A program made the translations under genes and the position numbers. Positions 48,187-60,100 of a stretch of DNA of 64,000 bases are shown piece after piece. This stretch comes from Haberlea rhodopensis (taxonomy: Eukaryota; Streptophyta; Magnoliopsida; Lamiales; Gesneriaceae). Positions within the stretch are counted from its first letter, which is position 1. The number at the start of each line of letters is the position of its first letter. A model generated the notes under the pieces. It ran no database searches, had not been told where the DNA came from, and saw only the letters and a list, made by a program, of their open reading frames with translations. The stretch covers positions 124,001-188,000 of the forward strand of contig CAJQUN010000436.1 in NCBI GenBank assembly GCA_907163345.1. The letters are read 5' to 3'.

Positions 48187-49122
48187 TGTTGTGATTAATT
48201 AATTGTGATTAATTATTAATTATTGGGTTTAATGAATAAAAGCCCAATATAATTTTGTTAATGAGAATAAAATTAAGGTAAGTTAATTATGAATAGTCAA
48301 TTAGGCTAAAGAAATCCTACAGTGAGAAATTGAGACATTTATGGTTTGTTTATAATGAGATACAAATCAATAGAGTGTAGTTAAGTAGAAAAGATCCCTC
48401 GCGCGCCGTCTGTCCGCTCCGCTCGCCTCGCGTCGCGCGTGTTGCTGCCGCTAAGGCAGCCCTATCTTTTTACTACTCGGATTTCTGAAATGAATTTTCA
48501 TACATCTGACTTTTCATATTCTGCTGAGTTAAGTGTGAGACTTTTCACCTACCTGCAGAATTGATTTCAGATTTAAGTGTGAGACTTAAATCCGAAGAAT
48601 TGATTTCAGATTTAAGTGTGAGACTTAAATCCGAATTAATCTGATGTTAAGTATTGAGACTTTTCATCAACCCCACTAAACATTACATTTAATTATCTGT
48701 GACCTTTGGAGAGGTCTGATGCTCAGCTATATAAGCTGCACCAGCTCTAAGATTTTTTCATTCCGAAAATCTGCATACATACATATAGCATTCTGCTTTG
48801 AGAGTACTGCACACTGTTAGTGTTCGAGAGAGTTGGAGTTTTGTTTCAATCCGAACAGAGGTGATTGGACGTTGTACCTTGGAACTCACTTGTCCAGGAG
48901 GCCAGAAGCTAAGGCGGACAAATTTGAGTTTACGGGCACACGGCTTGTTGTGGCCTCGTCCAGAATTGTTTCCAAATTCTTGTTGATTAAGTCTTAAGTT
49001 TATAACTAATGCTGTAAGTTTAATGCTTTTGTAGTTTGATGTTTGTTTACAGTATAATTTCACTTCTTATTACAATTGTTTAAATTGGTTCAATCCATCG
49101 AGTTAAATAAACAGAACCAACA
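48187..49122. repeat. Solo LTR in the LINE RT (936 bp, TSD ttcta)
   Basis: It begins TGTTGTGATTAATT and ends AACCAACA. TTCTA is duplicated on both sides (48182-48186 and 49123-49127). A TATA box (CTATATAAGC, about 48726-48735) is followed by a leader-like stretch. No internal domain or second LTR is seen, so it is a product of LTR-LTR recombination. The LINE frame (VESFWIS / PFPFGIIDKLYD) resumes after it. A 37-bp segment with TTAAGTGTGAGACTTAAATC is tandemly repeated at about 48560-48635. Confidence 0.85.
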
Positions 49123-49188
49123 TTCTATTCTACCATTTCCCTTTGGTATCATTGATAAATTATATGACATTTACCGTCAATCATATGG

Positions 49189-49860
49189 TGTTACACCCCG
49201 GCTCAGGCCCGCGCAAACGCGACTGCACAATGGGTTCCTATAGCAACTACTTTGTTTCGTCCTCGCTCTACGAAAATGGTTAACCCAAGTTGCTATAATA
49301 GTCCATTGTAAGCCTTTATAAACCACTTTAAATTTTGCATCCACAACCAATGTGGGACAAGGGTATTACAATTACATCTCCTTTCGAACGCTACGTCCTC
49401 GTCGCGACCTAACTCATCGATCCACCGGCACCAGGAATCTAGAGGTGGCTCCTACAGGTTCAAGAGGTGGCTCCCGTCATATAGCACTTTGCCCCGCAGG
49501 TTCAAGAGGTGGCTCACATGCACGTGGCACTTTGCCCTGCAGGTTCAAGAGGTGGCCCCCGTCGTGTAGCACTTTGTCCCTTTAGGCTCAAGAGGTGGGT
49601 TCCACGCACGTAGCACTTTGCCCCGCATAGCACTTATCTCCCGGTGTTTTATGCCGGTGACCGGCTCTAATACCATTCTGTCACGCCCGGGCCCAGGCCC
49701 GCGCAAACGCGACTGCACAATAGGCTCCTATAGCAAGTACTTCGTATCCGTCCTTGCTCTACGAAAATGGTTAACCCAAGTTGCTATAATAGTCCATTGT
49801 AACTCTTTATAAACCACTTTAAATTTTCATCCACAACCAATGTGGGACAAGGGTATTACA
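49189..49860 (-). mobile_element. TRIM element (672 bp, 182-bp LTRs, TSD tatgg/tacgg)
   Basis: Direct repeats 49189-49370 and 49679-49860 have equal length, and both have TGTAATACCC...GTGACA-type ends on the minus strand. Immediately after the right-hand repeat (minus strand) comes TGGTATTAGAGC (49664-49675), one base off the initiator-Met primer site TGGTATCAGAGC. Flanks TATGG and TACGG are a target duplication with one change. The ~300-bp interior has no coding sequence but four imperfect copies of a ~50-bp unit containing TTCAAGAGGTGG and TAGCACTTTG. Confidence 0.92.
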
Positions 49861-49865
49861 TACGG

Positions 49866-50652
49866 AATTCCAAGCATCCATCAATTTTGTGGCAATCTCT
49901 ATGTTGTCACAAGAATGCAGGTGGTGTGGGGATTAAAGATCTTCGTGTATTGAACAAAGGTTTACTTGCGAAAGTCCTTTGGGATATTTATTCGAAGACT
50001 CATTCTCTTTCGGTTAAGTATATCCATCACGTTTATCTTTCTAGAGTTTATTTATTGCACTGAAGCTAAAACATACTGACTCCCCATCAAAGCTGGAGTA
50101 TTCAGAGATCGAGCTCTATCTTTGAGGCTATTTCTCTCCTCGGCAAGTGGTTTTTCTCGTCGAGATCTAATCAGCCATATCTATTCACTGCTTGCCCAGC
50201 ATGACTTTAGACTTTATCCCATGTACCTTGGTTGTTCGGAGCCGGGAATTCTCCCAAAGCATGTCTTCATTCTGTGATTATGTGACAAGGCCAAGTTGCT
50301 TACATTAGACCGACTACCTTTTCCTTTCGATAAAGATTGTGTTCTTTGTCTAGGTAGCTTGGAGTCAATCGATCATCTCTTTTTTAAGTGCAGCTTCACA
50401 TTCCAGATTTGGTCTAAAGTTAAAGTCTGGCTTCTCATACATTTCGTGATGCCTACCATCAAGACTGCTCTTAAACTGTCCAAACATGTGCATCGAAAGA
50501 CATCTCCAATTAATGAAGCACATATTTTTGCCTTGTCAAGTGATGATTACGCTTTATGGAAAGCTCACAACAACATGATCTTTGGAGGGACAGTGCCTAG
50601 CATGCACGAGATGTTCTTCAAGATTAAGATTCATGTATTTCGATACTTATAA
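49866..50652 (+). pseudogene. LINE ORF2 C-terminus (zf-RVT-like)
   Basis: 49866-50060 reads HPSILWQSLCCHKNAGGVGI, KDLRVLNKGLLAKVLWDIYS and VHHVYL-like residues. 50296-50652 reads LTLDRLPFPFDKDCVLCLGS, LESIDHLFFKCSFTFQIWSK: the C..C...H....C zinc-binding-like module that ends plant LINE ORF2. Stops lie between the two parts. Confidence 0.8.
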
Positions 50653-50817
50653 TTGCATTTTCCTTCGACTTCTTTTGATGGCATCTTATATTAGGCCTAG
50701 CTATCTAATGTCAATCAAACTTCATGCGATTAATAGGTTGTACTACTCGGGTATGTCTGAAATATTTTGTAACTAAACAGTTTTGATCAATATAATTGAC
50801 ATTTACTGGTAAAAAAA

Positions 50818-51293
50818 TGAGCATGTTCCCATCTCTTCTCGAAAACAAGTGGGGCTATTTGTTTGCAAATTGTGCTCAATTTCATATGTGGAAATTCTGC
50901 CCATATCTCTTCTGTAGTTGGGCTGTTAATCTTTGACAAAGGAGATGGATTCTCTTTTTTGTATGAAACATGGCCGAGTGAGAAGGCTTAGTAAATTATC
51001 TCTCTGTGTGCGTATTAGTATTACATATAAAATAGAAATGAATTCTATTCTTTTATATCTCAAAGGAAAATAGTTTTCGTTTCTAAGTATTTGGATTTAA
51101 ATATGACCATGATAGCATCATCGATCTAATGATATAGTCGGAGATTCTTATTCTCAACTCAACTTAAATAAACATTTATCAAAATAATCAATACAAGAAA
51201 ATAATTAAGCAAATAGAAAACATCAGGGTTTTTAAGGTCTTAGGTTCATTTTGATTAGAGAAGACAAGTGATCGGAGAGTTTAATGATCTGGT
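50818..51293. other. Intergenic DNA, 3' side of the MADS gene
   Basis: AT-rich; nothing recognised beyond the expected 3' untranslated end of the minus-strand MADS gene. Confidence 0.45.
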
Positions 51294-52088
51294 TCAGTTC
51301 GAATCAAGGCCTCGCGACGCAGGGGCAGACGATGCATCAGGGTTATTGCTGGGCATGGATTCATTATTCCACCCGAAATCAGCACAGCCATCTATGGGGC
51401 TCATCAACATGTTCCAGTACGAAAAACTCGCAGGATTCTCATTCTCGTGCACACAACCCGGTAGCGCCGCCAACGGCTGACCTGCTTCACCAGCTGTTAT
51501 CAGTTCCTCCCCCGTTGCCGCCGCAGACGACGGACCTTCACCAGCTAATTTCAGTTCCTCCATCCTCTCTGAGATATCTCTCAGAACCTCGTTTATAACC
51601 AAACCCATTTCACCGGTGTCCCGAACGTCGAAATCTTGGATGTTCGCGTTGCCTGTAAGAAAGATCAATCAATCTTTAGTTAAGTGAATCGTAAATATAT
51701 CTCAATGAACATGATTCTTACCTTCGATGCACTGGAACATGAAGATGGACAGTTCTTTACGCTTGTTATCCCTCTGCAGGCGACGGAGCTTGTTCTGGGC
51801 TTTCTCTATGCGGTGGCGAGTGAAGCTCGTCTGGGTCTCCATCAGCCGAGTTTTGTCCATGTCCGGCAGCTGCATGAAACGTTCCAACAGGCGCCGCGCC
51901 TCCGTAGGAGATGGCCACACCTCTGGCTGAGGCTGAAACTCACTGTAAATGACGGCGCATGCATCGATCCCGCAGAGTGTGCTTAATTCTTCGACCTTCT
52001 TTATCAATCCCTTCTTCCTTTTCTTGAATGATGCCTTTCTTTCTGATTCTTTGTTTATATAAGCAAGAGTGATTTTCTTTCTTGCCAT
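51294..52088 (-). CDS. Type I (M-gamma) MADS-box transcription factor, AGL80-like, 241 aa, two exons
   Basis: Exon 1 is 52088-51722 and exon 2 is 51652-51294, with GT..AG borders and the frame kept through Gly. The start MARKKITLAYINKESERKAS was preferred over an upstream in-frame ATG (52124) because MADS domains begin there. The MADS domain covers residues 1-60: FKKRKKGLIKKVEELSTLCG, then IDACAVIYSEF. Residues 60-120 have the M-gamma pattern W(P)S..EA..LLERF..LP, RR..KAQ.KLR. There is no K-domain, so it is not MIKC. Type I genes usually lack introns; this one has a 69-bp intron. The C-terminus is acidic, Asn/Pro/Ser-rich. Relatives act in the central cell and endosperm. Function here is inferred. 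Confidence 0.95.
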
Positions 52089-52134
52089 TTTTCTTGTTTT
52101 GATTTGGATTGTCTTGTCCTTCATATGGGTACAT

Positions 52135-52144
52135 GTATATATAG
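52135..52144 (-). promoter_or_regulatory. Candidate TATA box of the MADS gene
   Basis: CCTATATATACATG on the minus strand, about 50 bp upstream of the chosen start codon. It is a good TATA sequence but close to the ATG, so the leader would be short. Confidence 0.5.
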
Positions 52145-53782
52145 GTGCATGTATTTATGGATGTGGTGTAATATAGAGAGGGTAAATTAATGTCCCTTAG
52201 AACTATTTTTTTTAATGATTTTTATTTTGGATTGATGGATTAATATTCAAAATATATTTCAAAATCACATTTGAAATGAAAAACATCTATATTTGTTATA
52301 TAAAATCCATATTAATTATTAATATACTTGTCTAAATTAATAGAGGTTTTTATCAAAATCAATTTTATTCATATAAATTAATTGTATTTGAAATTCACGA
52401 TTTCAAATACTTTAATCCAAACACAATCTTATTTCATTCGCCACTTGAGTTCATTTAGATACGCAATGTGCACTTTTCGAACATACGTATGATCATAAAT
52501 AGATGCGTGTTGTTTAGCCTTTCAAAACATATGCGTAATGGTGAAATAAACGCGTGTCATTTATCGAAACTAATGTTCATTTAAGAAATAATTTTAATTT
52601 GATTTTTTTTTTTTTTTGGATTTAATAGACATCTTATTTTCTATTCATTGAATTATCTCCTACACGAAGATGTGATAGAGATTTGCATAATTATTTGTTT
52701 TGGGAGTTTGAATTGGCACTACCACACTATTAGTTGTTCAAATATGATTTTGGTAATTGGATTTGTTTGATTAATGAAAGGCATCGAATTTATTTTTGGG
52801 TATTTGGTAACTTATTAAATGTGCTATACTGTAAATTATTTTGGTTACTTTTTGCTCTTTTTTTTTTTTGGATTCACCATTATTCGAGGTCAAAAAGTAA
52901 TGATGGGAAAGATATTTTACATAAATTGCATGGCTTCTTTCAAACGGCTATAGTTTTTTTCAAATTTAAATAACTCGTTAAAGAACTAAGGTATATGTTC
53001 AATCGTTTGTGCCAACTGGTTCGAGATAGAAAACCAATTAAATTTCTTTTGATTGGTTCAGGTGGCTGATGCCAAGTTTGGACCTAGCTCACATAGATAT
53101 CATTATGGGTAACATCGATTAAACCTCACATGATGTCTAATCCATTGATGTCCTGGTCGAAATTTTGAGGTTTAATGAATTAAAATTAACCCAGATGGAT
53201 AGAAGGAAAATACGAATACTCGATAAAGGATAAAATGAGCAAAAGCGGTCGAAAAAAAGTACACGGGATTCTGCCCGGAAAAAGAGTGTTGGTCTTTTTC
53301 TGTGAACGGGTGAGAATTCTCATGATTAAACACCTCCAAATGGTGTCCTTTTTGTGGTGTCCTTTAGCCAAGTATAAATTTAACATATCCCTACTCATTT
53401 TAAAAGACAATTGTGCAAGAATTCAACACAATCATTGAGAGAAAATGCAAGATCAAGTTCATTGCATCACATTCATATCTTGTTTTTGAATAAGAGGGTT
53501 TGCAACATTTGTGGTTGTGAGGCCTGTGATTTGTAGTGCTACTATCACAAGCAAAGAGTCGTTGTTTCTTGGGATAAAATTGTTGTATTCTGTGAGCACC
53601 GTGTGCGGGGCAAATCTTCTTAAGGAGACAGCGTACAACACTGCATCGACTCAAAGTTTAACATTGTCATCTGCATATTTTCCTTCCCGCTACAAACAAC
53701 GACGCCAACGAGATCTTTGTTGAGTTGAAGACCAACAAGGTACCAAACAATTTTATTAAACCCTAGACCGATGGATATAGTG
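52145..53782. other. AT-rich intergenic DNA
   Basis: Contains the upstream region of the MADS gene. No gene or clear transposon is recognised. Short ORFs at 53186-53723 overlap on both strands and have no conserved motif. Confidence 0.4.
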
Positions 53783-54721
53783 GGAAGTTGGCGCTAGGGT
53801 TAACCGAACCGGGGTCAATACAAAATTTGCATTCCCATTGGGCAACATGTGGAAATACGGCGTTAGGGTTATCCAACCGGGGCCAATATAAAATTTTGCA
53901 CTTTCATTGGACAACGTGGAAATGGGGGTCCTTAATTCGACATGTAATCAGTGTTTTGAAAATCAGACTGGACCGGACGGTTCAACCGCTATCCGGTGCT
54001 TGGTCCGGTCCGATTGACCATCTAAAATCACTCTGCTAAAAACCCTATGGGAACCGATAAAAAACCGGTTCAGTGAACGGCGGTTGAACCGACCGGTTCC
54101 TTCATTTTTTTAAAAGTAATTTTTTATTTTTGTTAAAATTATAAATCAAATTTTTAGAAGAAAATTATATTATATATAATTTAATGTTATTGAAATAATT
54201 ACAAAATAATATTTTATGTATGTCTTTATCAAAAAATCTATATAATTCTATAAAGGTGTCTTGTATATATTATATATAAACATGTTAAGTTTCTCGTAAA
54301 TTATAAAATATGTGACCTATTTCATTATTTTTTAATATTTTCTTATAAATTTTGGGACATTGTTCATTTTTGGTATTTCTTGTTATTTTTTGAGATGTTT
54401 TATGATTATTTTTTATGTTGGACTTTTGGTTTGATCTGATTTTTGAAGTTTGATATGTTATATTGGTGTAATGATATTTTTTTATATTGTGAACAACTTA
54501 AAAACTATAGCAAATATATTGTAGATATATTTATACAAACTAAAATAGATATTACATAATGCTGACGTCATCATCGGTTGAACCAATGGTTCAACCAGTC
54601 AAACCGATCGAACATATAACCAGTAAGGATACCGATTTCATGTCCGGTTCGATTTTGAAAACACTTAATGCAAAATTTTGTATTTGACTCCAGTGGGGTT
54701 AACCATAACACCGACCTTCCC
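53783..54721. mobile_element. Fold-back element with a second inverted-repeat element inside it
   Basis: The outer ends are inverted copies of each other: 53783-53835 (GGGAAGTTGGCGCTAGGGTT...) and the complement of 54667-54721 (GGGAAGGTCGGTGTTATGG...). The left side is a tandem of two ~72-bp units (about 53783-53930). Between them, 53950-54665 has its own inverted ends, AGTGTTTTGAAAATC and AGTGTTTTCAAAATC, and many CCGGTT/AACCGG motifs. No transposase is present. Target duplications were not convincing. Confidence 0.6.
53950..54665. mobile_element. Inner non-autonomous DNA element with 15-bp inverted ends
   Basis: AGTGTTTTGAAAATC at the left, and GATTTTGAAAACACT at the right (one mismatch between the arms). 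The interior is AT-rich with GGTTGAACC palindromes near 54580. It is hAT- or Mutator-like by general appearance only. Confidence 0.5.
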
Positions 54722-55639
54722 TTGATATACATATGCACTTTTATATATATGTTTGCATATATTGTGTATTATATATTTGAAATATCTTTAAAATGGTTAA
54801 GATATGCGCGGAAAAGCATGAATTAACTCTAGATTATCGAATTTAACTTGGAAAAAATCATGATTGCCAATCGCGTGCCATTTAATCAAACAAAGAAAAC
54901 CGCTGAACTCAATCATTTATGATGAAACAATATGACATGTTCTAACCAAAATATATAATAATCAGTATTCGACACTAATTCCGGAAAATAAGGAAGAAAA
55001 AAAAGAAAAGAAAAAAGAAACAGTAATACTTATACCAACACAAGACACGCGGCGAATTTAGAATTTAGGTTTAGTTGGCACAAAACAATAAAAATGAGTT
55101 TAGAGGATAAAATACAATTTTAAAGGTCAATCTGCAATTTGGGGAGGGGCAAAATTAGGAGAAGAACGCAATTTTAGCGGGTACTACAAAAAAAAAAGTT
55201 GAGGGAGGACGCTTGCCCTCACGTGCGTCCGTCTCTGACAAGAACAATGAAAACTGTACATCCAAAAGAAATCAGGTACAGGAATTTAGAGCCGTTTCGT
55301 TTCTTAATACGCTTATTCAAGATTCAAAGATTTAAAATATTCTTATCAATTTCTAAATTTATAAATATAGGAACAATAAGTTTCTTGAAATTAACAAAGA
55401 ATAATATGACATATGAAAGGTATCATCCGATTGTTTTCCCAGAAAAAAAATTTACTTGCAGATTTAATAATGATCGATCAAAGATGATACATTTGTTGGA
55501 AAATTGGTTTTGAAACAATAATCTTCGAAAAATAATTCAAGTGGGTTCATCCGACAAAATTGAAAATATGCTTGAAAATTAAAATCTATGTTTCAATTAG
55601 ATATTTTTATAATACTAATTTTCTCAAAACCGTTTTTGG
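54722..55639. other. Intergenic DNA with a possible old hAT-like remnant
   Basis: 55045-55240 has G-rich/A-rich composition like the hAT-like MITE at 18251-18488 (GGGGAGGGGCAAAATTAGG), and a GAGGGAGGACGCTTGCCCTC palindrome-like end. No clean inverted ends were found. Confidence 0.25.
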
Positions 55640-57505
55640 ATGACTGAGAAATTAATATCATGCCCGAACAACAAAAGACATGACAGCCCCCACAAAGGTG
55701 GTCAGTACCCTAGTACGAGAAATAAATAAATCATGTCAAGAATGACAAAGTATCATGTAATGCATACCATATATGAATGCGATGTATGAATGGATACAAA
55801 GAATCGAATCTCAAGATACCAAATATCGGAGTCCAAAGTAAGGTATCATCAATCAATACAGGCTCGAGCAGAGGGTGACAGCACACACACTTTGCGTTAG
55901 GAGAATCATCATGTGTTGTGCTCGTCATCCCACGTGTCTAGGTCCGGTAGCAACACGCGTGACTACAGCTGCTACCTAAATTGTCTGTCATCACCGTGTC
56001 CATCGTTCCCGACACTCTGAGTAAATCAACTCAATCATGATCAAGGATATCAAAGAAGTGGATATATCAATATGATATGCCCATGAATCATCTATGCATC
56101 ATATGACATATGCAACTTACTATGTCATGCAATCTCATGTGAAAGTCAGTACATATCATGTAGTTCACATAAGAAAATCAATTATCACATATAAATCCAG
56201 TAAGGTCATATACGGTCATACATTAGCATCATTACTCGTCTTTGCCAAACGTCGTGATAAAACTTATTTCAACGTACCTCCACCGGGCTATCAAAATACT
56301 CGTAAGCTCTGGATTTCCTCAAGTTTGACATCGGGATATCACAACCTGGTCAAATATCATTCAAATCATCCAAATCTATCAATATACTAAACAAGGATGT
56401 CTTAATTTATTAGTTTAACATTTCAGCAGGCATACACCTAGTAATAAATCCATAAGCCTCAACACTAAACCAAATGACTTAAGCCCATTTTTACCTGAAC
56501 GATAACTCAAATGGTGACATTTCATGTGTTCAACACTTTCCCAAAATCGTTCATTTAATGGGTCTAAGTATTAGCCCAAGCTGGGCATACAGTTTCCCTT
56601 GTTCTATTTACAAAAACAAGTTCTACCAGTTTCAGTATAAAATTCACCATAAATTCAGAAGACCTCCAAATGACTTCAAACCAGTAGGAAACGATCGACA
56701 TCTCAACAAGGTGCATTTCATATGAGTTTTAGCTAATTCATAGTCTAGAGGTCGATTCATAGCATATTTCATCGAATTCTAATATGCTCTGTTAGTGCAG
56801 ATTGAGCAGTGATAGGGAAAAATACATAACTCACTCATATGGACTTCAAATCATGTTATGCAACTTTATAATGCAAGATACTCAAAATTCTACAATACAT
56901 ATCTTATGAGCTTTAAGCAATTTAGTTCATCTTGAGGTACATTCTTTGAAAAACATTACAGCCTAAAAACTCGTAACTGTCATGTTTCCACATTGCATAG
57001 TTGCTGATAAAATTAGCATATCTTTTTCATATGAATACCAAATTGAGTGAGTCCAATTCCAACTACAAGCTAACACCAAATAATACAACTCTTATTAGAG
57101 CTTAAAACTTAAAATTTGTAGCCACGTTTTCCCAAAAAATTGAAGAACACGATGCATAAAACTCGCATGCATTGAAATTCTAGATTGTACACATTGTGGT
57201 AAAACGACCATAACGTTTTCATCTTAAATCCCAATTAGCTGATTTTGGTGGCCAATTAAAGCTAACACAAATTACTACAACTTTTATTAGGGGAGTAATC
57301 TTCAAATTTGAAGCTTATCTATACTTAAAATTTCAAAATACCAGACGATCAGTACACTGAAATCTGCAGAATATTTTGACAGCAAGTCTTCACTACATTT
57401 CTCATGTCAAAGCATCAAAATTCGACCCTTAACCCTACATGCAAGTTGATAAAACTCAAAAATGATGTAATACCTTTGTAAATCTTTGAGATTTGAGTAC
57501 TAATC
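55640..57505. other. Non-coding DNA, probably retroelement LTR-derived
   Basis: It is a moderately AT-rich, ORF-poor stretch, denser in short repeated words (TCATATG, TATCATG, ATGCATCATATGACATATG) than the intergenic DNA elsewhere. It has the look of a long Ty3/Gypsy LTR on the minus strand. I could not find its ends or a second copy. Confidence 0.25.
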
Positions 57506-58034
57506 TGTTGGTACCGAAGAGGGAGGGTGAATGAGGTTACTTGGCTACTTTAGCTTTTTAAAATGAGTTTGCAAAAATAATGAGTTTACGTAGCGGAAGA
57601 CTTCAAGTCAATCGATAAATAAACAAAGAAAAATCAATAAATAAATGCGTAATGTAATAAAGCGGTAAATGACACAAAGATTTGTTATAGAAGTTCGGCG
57701 ATAAATCGCCTACGTCTCCTCTTCCCGGTTAGAAAATCTTTAACCGGGGTTCCACTAGAACGAAAAAGATTTTGGCCTTAAGGGCTCCAAGTTAGCCACT
57801 ACACACTCTTCCCGAGTACAAAAAGCTCTTCACGAGCACAACACTCTTCACGAGTCTTCTTGGCCTTAAGGGCTCCAAGGATAGCCACACAAAACTCTTC
57901 CCGAGTTACCCACACTCTTCATGAGTCTTCTTGGCCTTAAGGGCTCCAAGGATAGCCACAACACATGCACCAACTTTACTTGTTGATGACTTTACAATTT
58001 CCAACTTGCGTCGGTGTTGGAGGACCTTACAAAT

Positions 58035-59444
58035 TGTTGGAATCGAAGAGGGGGGGTGAATGAGATTCCTTGGCTACTTTAGCTTTTAAAATGAGTTTGA
58101 AAAATAAAAGAGTTTTGCGCTTTGCGGAAGCCTTTAGTCAATCGATAAATAAAAAGACTAAGTAAATAAATGCGTAAAGAAATAATGCGGTAAATGACAA
58201 GGATATTTGTTATAGAAGTTCGGCGATGAATCGCCTACGTCTCCTCTTCCCGGTTAGATAACCTCCAACCGAGGTTCCACTAGAATAAACGATCTTGGCC
58301 TTGAGGGCTCCAAGTTAGCCACAACCCAACTCTTCCCGAGTTTACAATGCTCTTCCCGAGCACACTACTCTTCCCGAGTACACAAGCTCTTCCCGAGCAC
58401 AATACTCTTCCCGAGTATACAAAGCTCTTCCCGAGCTACCAACACTCTTCACGAGTCTTCTTGGCCTTAAGGGCTCCAAGGATAGCCACAACACATGCAC
58501 CAACAAGACTTGTTGATGACTTTACAATTTTCCAACTTGCTTTGGTGTTGGAGGACCTTTACAAGAAATCAAACCAAAAGCACCTTCACGGTGTACTCAC
58601 ACGAAGACAACAAGACTTAACAAATGGAAACAATTACTAGCTCCAATACAACAACAATGTATGGAGTTTGTAATGCTATTCAAGAATTTAATAATCAAAG
58701 CTTTGGTATAGTTTGTAGACTTGTTTCTTAGCTTCAAGATGCTCCAAAGCATCCATATTTATAGTGTAGAAGGCCCCCTAGGCTTCTACTAGCCGTTGCT
58801 AAACAAAAGGCTTGAATCACTCCTCGATCGCCTCGGACATCGCCTCGGGCGATCACCATTGCCGCGCCCCAACGGTCAGCAAAAATCACGGATCGCCTCA
58901 GGCGATCGGTGGATCGCCTCAGGCGATCCAAGTCAAATCCCAATGCCGTAGCTCCAGCAGCCTGAAATCATGCATCGCCTCGGGCGAAGTCCACATCGCC
59001 TCAGGCGTTCCAGCCCATCGCCTCAGGCGTTCGTGACATCGCCTCGGGCGAACTCCCCGCGCGCATGCCCGCGCATTGCCTCGGCGTCGCTTCAGTCGAT
59101 GTGCGGGGGCGAAGTCCCTGTGGCTGCCATCGCCTCAGGCGTTGGTCACCATCGCCTGGGGCGATCTTCCTCGCATGCTCGCCTGGCCATCGCCTCTATC
59201 GATGGGCGTGGCGATCCTCGCCTGGCACCCATCGCCTGGGGCGATGATCACCATCGCCTGGGGCGATCCAGGCCAGAATGTGCACACTTGATTTTCTTCA
59301 ATCCAAACCACTTTTCATCACTTAATCTGCACACTAAGTAGATGCATTAGTATAACAAACACAAGTTTTGTTGATCATCAAAACTCAAAGATTGACCGGG
59401 GATAATTTAGCACATTAAACGCAACCATGCGTTAAGGCTCAACA
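58035..59444 (-). repeat. Solo LTR inserted into an LTR of its own family (1410 bp, TSD caaat)
   Basis: Complete TGTTGAGCC...CCAACA LTR on the minus strand, with CAAAT on both sides (58030-58034 and 59445-59449). The host LTR is the same family and continues on both sides (GTGTTGGAGGACC... / ...CACCTTCACGGTGTA). No internal region is present. Confidence 0.92.
58815..59275. repeat. Array of GCCTCAGGCG-type palindromes in the solo LTR
   Basis: About 14 copies of (G/C)ATCGCCT(C/G)(A/G)GGCGAT or its variants in 460 bp, several as full palindromes such as GATCGCCTCAGGCGATC. A second, shorter set (about 8 copies) lies at 59705-60015 in the host LTR. Confidence 0.9.
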
Positions 59445-60100
59445 CAAATAAATCAACAACACCTTCACGGTGTAACAACACGAAGAAAATAAGACTCTCT
59501 CAAAAGAAATGAATCACAAACTCCAATACAACACAAATGTATGGAGTTTGCAATGCTAGATAAAATTTGAATAAGCAAAGCTTTGATGAAGTTTGTAGGC
59601 TTGTTTCTTGTCTTCAAAATGCTCCAAAACATCCATATTTATAGTATAGGAGGCCCCCAAGGCTCCTACTAGCCGTTGCTACACATAAGGCTGAAATCAC
59701 TCCACGGTCGCCTCGGATATCGCCTCAGGCGATCACCATCGCCGCGCCCCAACGGTCACCATAATGCACGCATCGCCTTAGGCGATGTATGGATCGCCTC
59801 AGGCGATCAATCCCATAAATCAATGTCGTAGCCTCAGCAGCTCAAAATCTTCCATCAACTCAGGTGAAGCACACATCGCCTCAGGCGTTCAACTCATCGC
59901 CTCAGGCGATCAGGCCATCGCCCCGGGCGAACTCCCCCTGCGCGCGAGCCTCGGCGTTGCCTCTGTCGATGAGCGTGGCGATGCCCCGCCTGGCTGCCAT
60001 CGCCTGGGGCGATCCAGTCCAGGTTTTACACACTTGATTTTCTTCAATCTATCTACTTTTCAACCAATAAATCTGTACACTAAGTAGACACATTATGATA

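Larger units (their letters stand above)
40260..50817 (+). mobile_element. Decayed L1-type LINE carrying three later insertions
   Basis: LINE parts occur in order on the plus strand: an ORF1 (DUF4283-like) piece 40260-40530, endonuclease 45856-46290, reverse transcriptase about 46690-48186, its continuation 49128-49188, and a zinc-finger-type C-terminus 49866-50650. The 3' end is near a short A-run at 50811-50817. The gaps are exactly filled by a 4.9 kb LTR element, a solo LTR and a TRIM, each with its own target duplication. All LINE frames contain stops. Confidence 0.85.

Noticed and set aside
49352..49585. Arg/Gly-rich ORF
   Set aside because: It is a translation of the TRIM's internal tandem array.
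49189..49860. Cassandra-type TRIM with a 5S RNA promoter in the LTR
   Set aside because: No 5S-like A-box/C-box sequence was seen in the 182-bp LTRs.
58347..59341. Plus-strand ORFs rich in IASG/HRLRRS repeats, or a CRISPR-like array
   Set aside because: They are translations of the GCCTCAGGCG palindrome array. Repeats are not evenly spaced and the locus is a plant LTR.
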